64,000 nt of DNA from Schlegelella_A sp036263655. GTDB lineage: Bacteria > Pseudomonadota > Gammaproteobacteria > Burkholderiales > Burkholderiaceae_C. Below the pieces are notes generated by a model. The model did not search any database. It was given only the letters and a program-made list of their open reading frames with translations, and was not told the origin of the DNA. Shown in pieces: positions 63,899 to 64,000 of the stretch. How positions within the stretch are numbered: the first letter of the stretch is position 1; the number at the start of each line of letters is the position of its first letter. A program made the translations under genes and the position numbers. The stretch covers positions 54,395-118,394 of the forward strand of contig DATAGP010000066.1 in NCBI GenBank assembly GCA_036263655.1, in the 5' to 3' direction.

Positions 63899-64000
63899 GC
63901 GCCGGCCGCGATCTCGTCCGCATCGGCGCCACGCTCGTGTTCGCGGCGCTCGGGGCGGCCGTCACGACGCTCGCCAGCGCCGCGCCCTCCGCCTCGCTCC
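63895..64000 (+). CDS. Partial gene: exported protein, 5' end only
   Basis: A GTG start overlaps the SPFH stop (GTGA). The 35 visible codons read MSAGRDLVRIGATLVFAALG and continue as a signal-like segment (AAVTTLASAAPS), cut by the window edge. Nothing of the mature protein is visible, so its function is unknown. The overlap suggests it works with the SPFH protein. Confidence 0.6.
   Translation, partial: MSAGRDLVRIGATLVFAALGAAVTTLASAAPSASL

Overview
The window looks like chromosomal DNA from a high-GC (roughly 70%) betaproteobacterium of the order Burkholderiales, most like the Rubrivivax/Leptothrix/Ideonella group. The reasons are uniformly GC-rich codon use, hemE beside priA, a creB-creC pair, TRAP and NitT-type transporters, a PEP-CTERM protein, and an intergenic repeat of a kind I associate with Comamonadaceae and relatives. 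I found no rRNA, tRNA, CRISPR array, prophage or insertion sequence. Gene names come from motifs and family memory, not from database searches.

Layout. 0.2-2.9 kb: a small membrane protein, a glycosyltransferase and the RlpA lipoprotein. 2.9-14.3 kb: the most unusual region. A + strand run encodes a SLOG-like protein, a caspase-fold protease, an 1869-residue protein with two alpha/beta-hydrolase domains plus a CHAT protease domain, and a voltage-gated K+-channel-like protein. It meets a convergent, translationally coupled - strand run of trypsin-like protease, FHA membrane protein and short-chain dehydrogenase. 14.4-20.5 kb: a NitT/TauT-type ABC transporter whose binding-protein gene is separated from its ATPase and permease genes by a CadC-like regulator and a vanadium-haloperoxidase-like lipoprotein. 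20.5-25.4 kb: mmsA, a TetR regulator with an Acg/nitroreductase-like flavoprotein and twin palindromic operators, a thioesterase and an IclR regulator. 25.5-31.4 kb: a catabolic run of PhyH dioxygenase, TRAP transporter, zinc alcohol dehydrogenase and MetX-like hydrolase. 31.4-39.1 kb: a UPF0149 protein, priA, hemE, cysK and creBC. 39.1-44.0 kb: an iron(III) ABC transporter on opposing strands with a Fur-like palindrome, and an N-formylglutamate amidohydrolase. 44.0-52.2 kb: lemA and two TPM proteins, glpD/glpK, and a MOD1 protein with a hybrid kinase. 52.3-59.0 kb: a CAP-domain lipoprotein, an aromatic-type catabolic run (VOC, hydrolase, FAD monooxygenase, DUF2783), and a second FAD monooxygenase divergent from its TetR regulator. 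59.1-64.0 kb: small membrane proteins, a LytS/LytTR system, a PEP-CTERM protein, an SPFH protein and the start of a cut-off gene.

The best candidate for an undescribed system is the 2.9-14.3 kb region. It brings together three protease folds (caspase, CHAT, trypsin), two lipase-like domains, a predicted membrane channel, a SLOG-like possible nucleotide or ligand sensor and a phosphopeptide reader. That is the sensor, protease and membrane-effector layout expected of a regulated cell-death or anti-phage conflict system, but the function is inferred from domains only.
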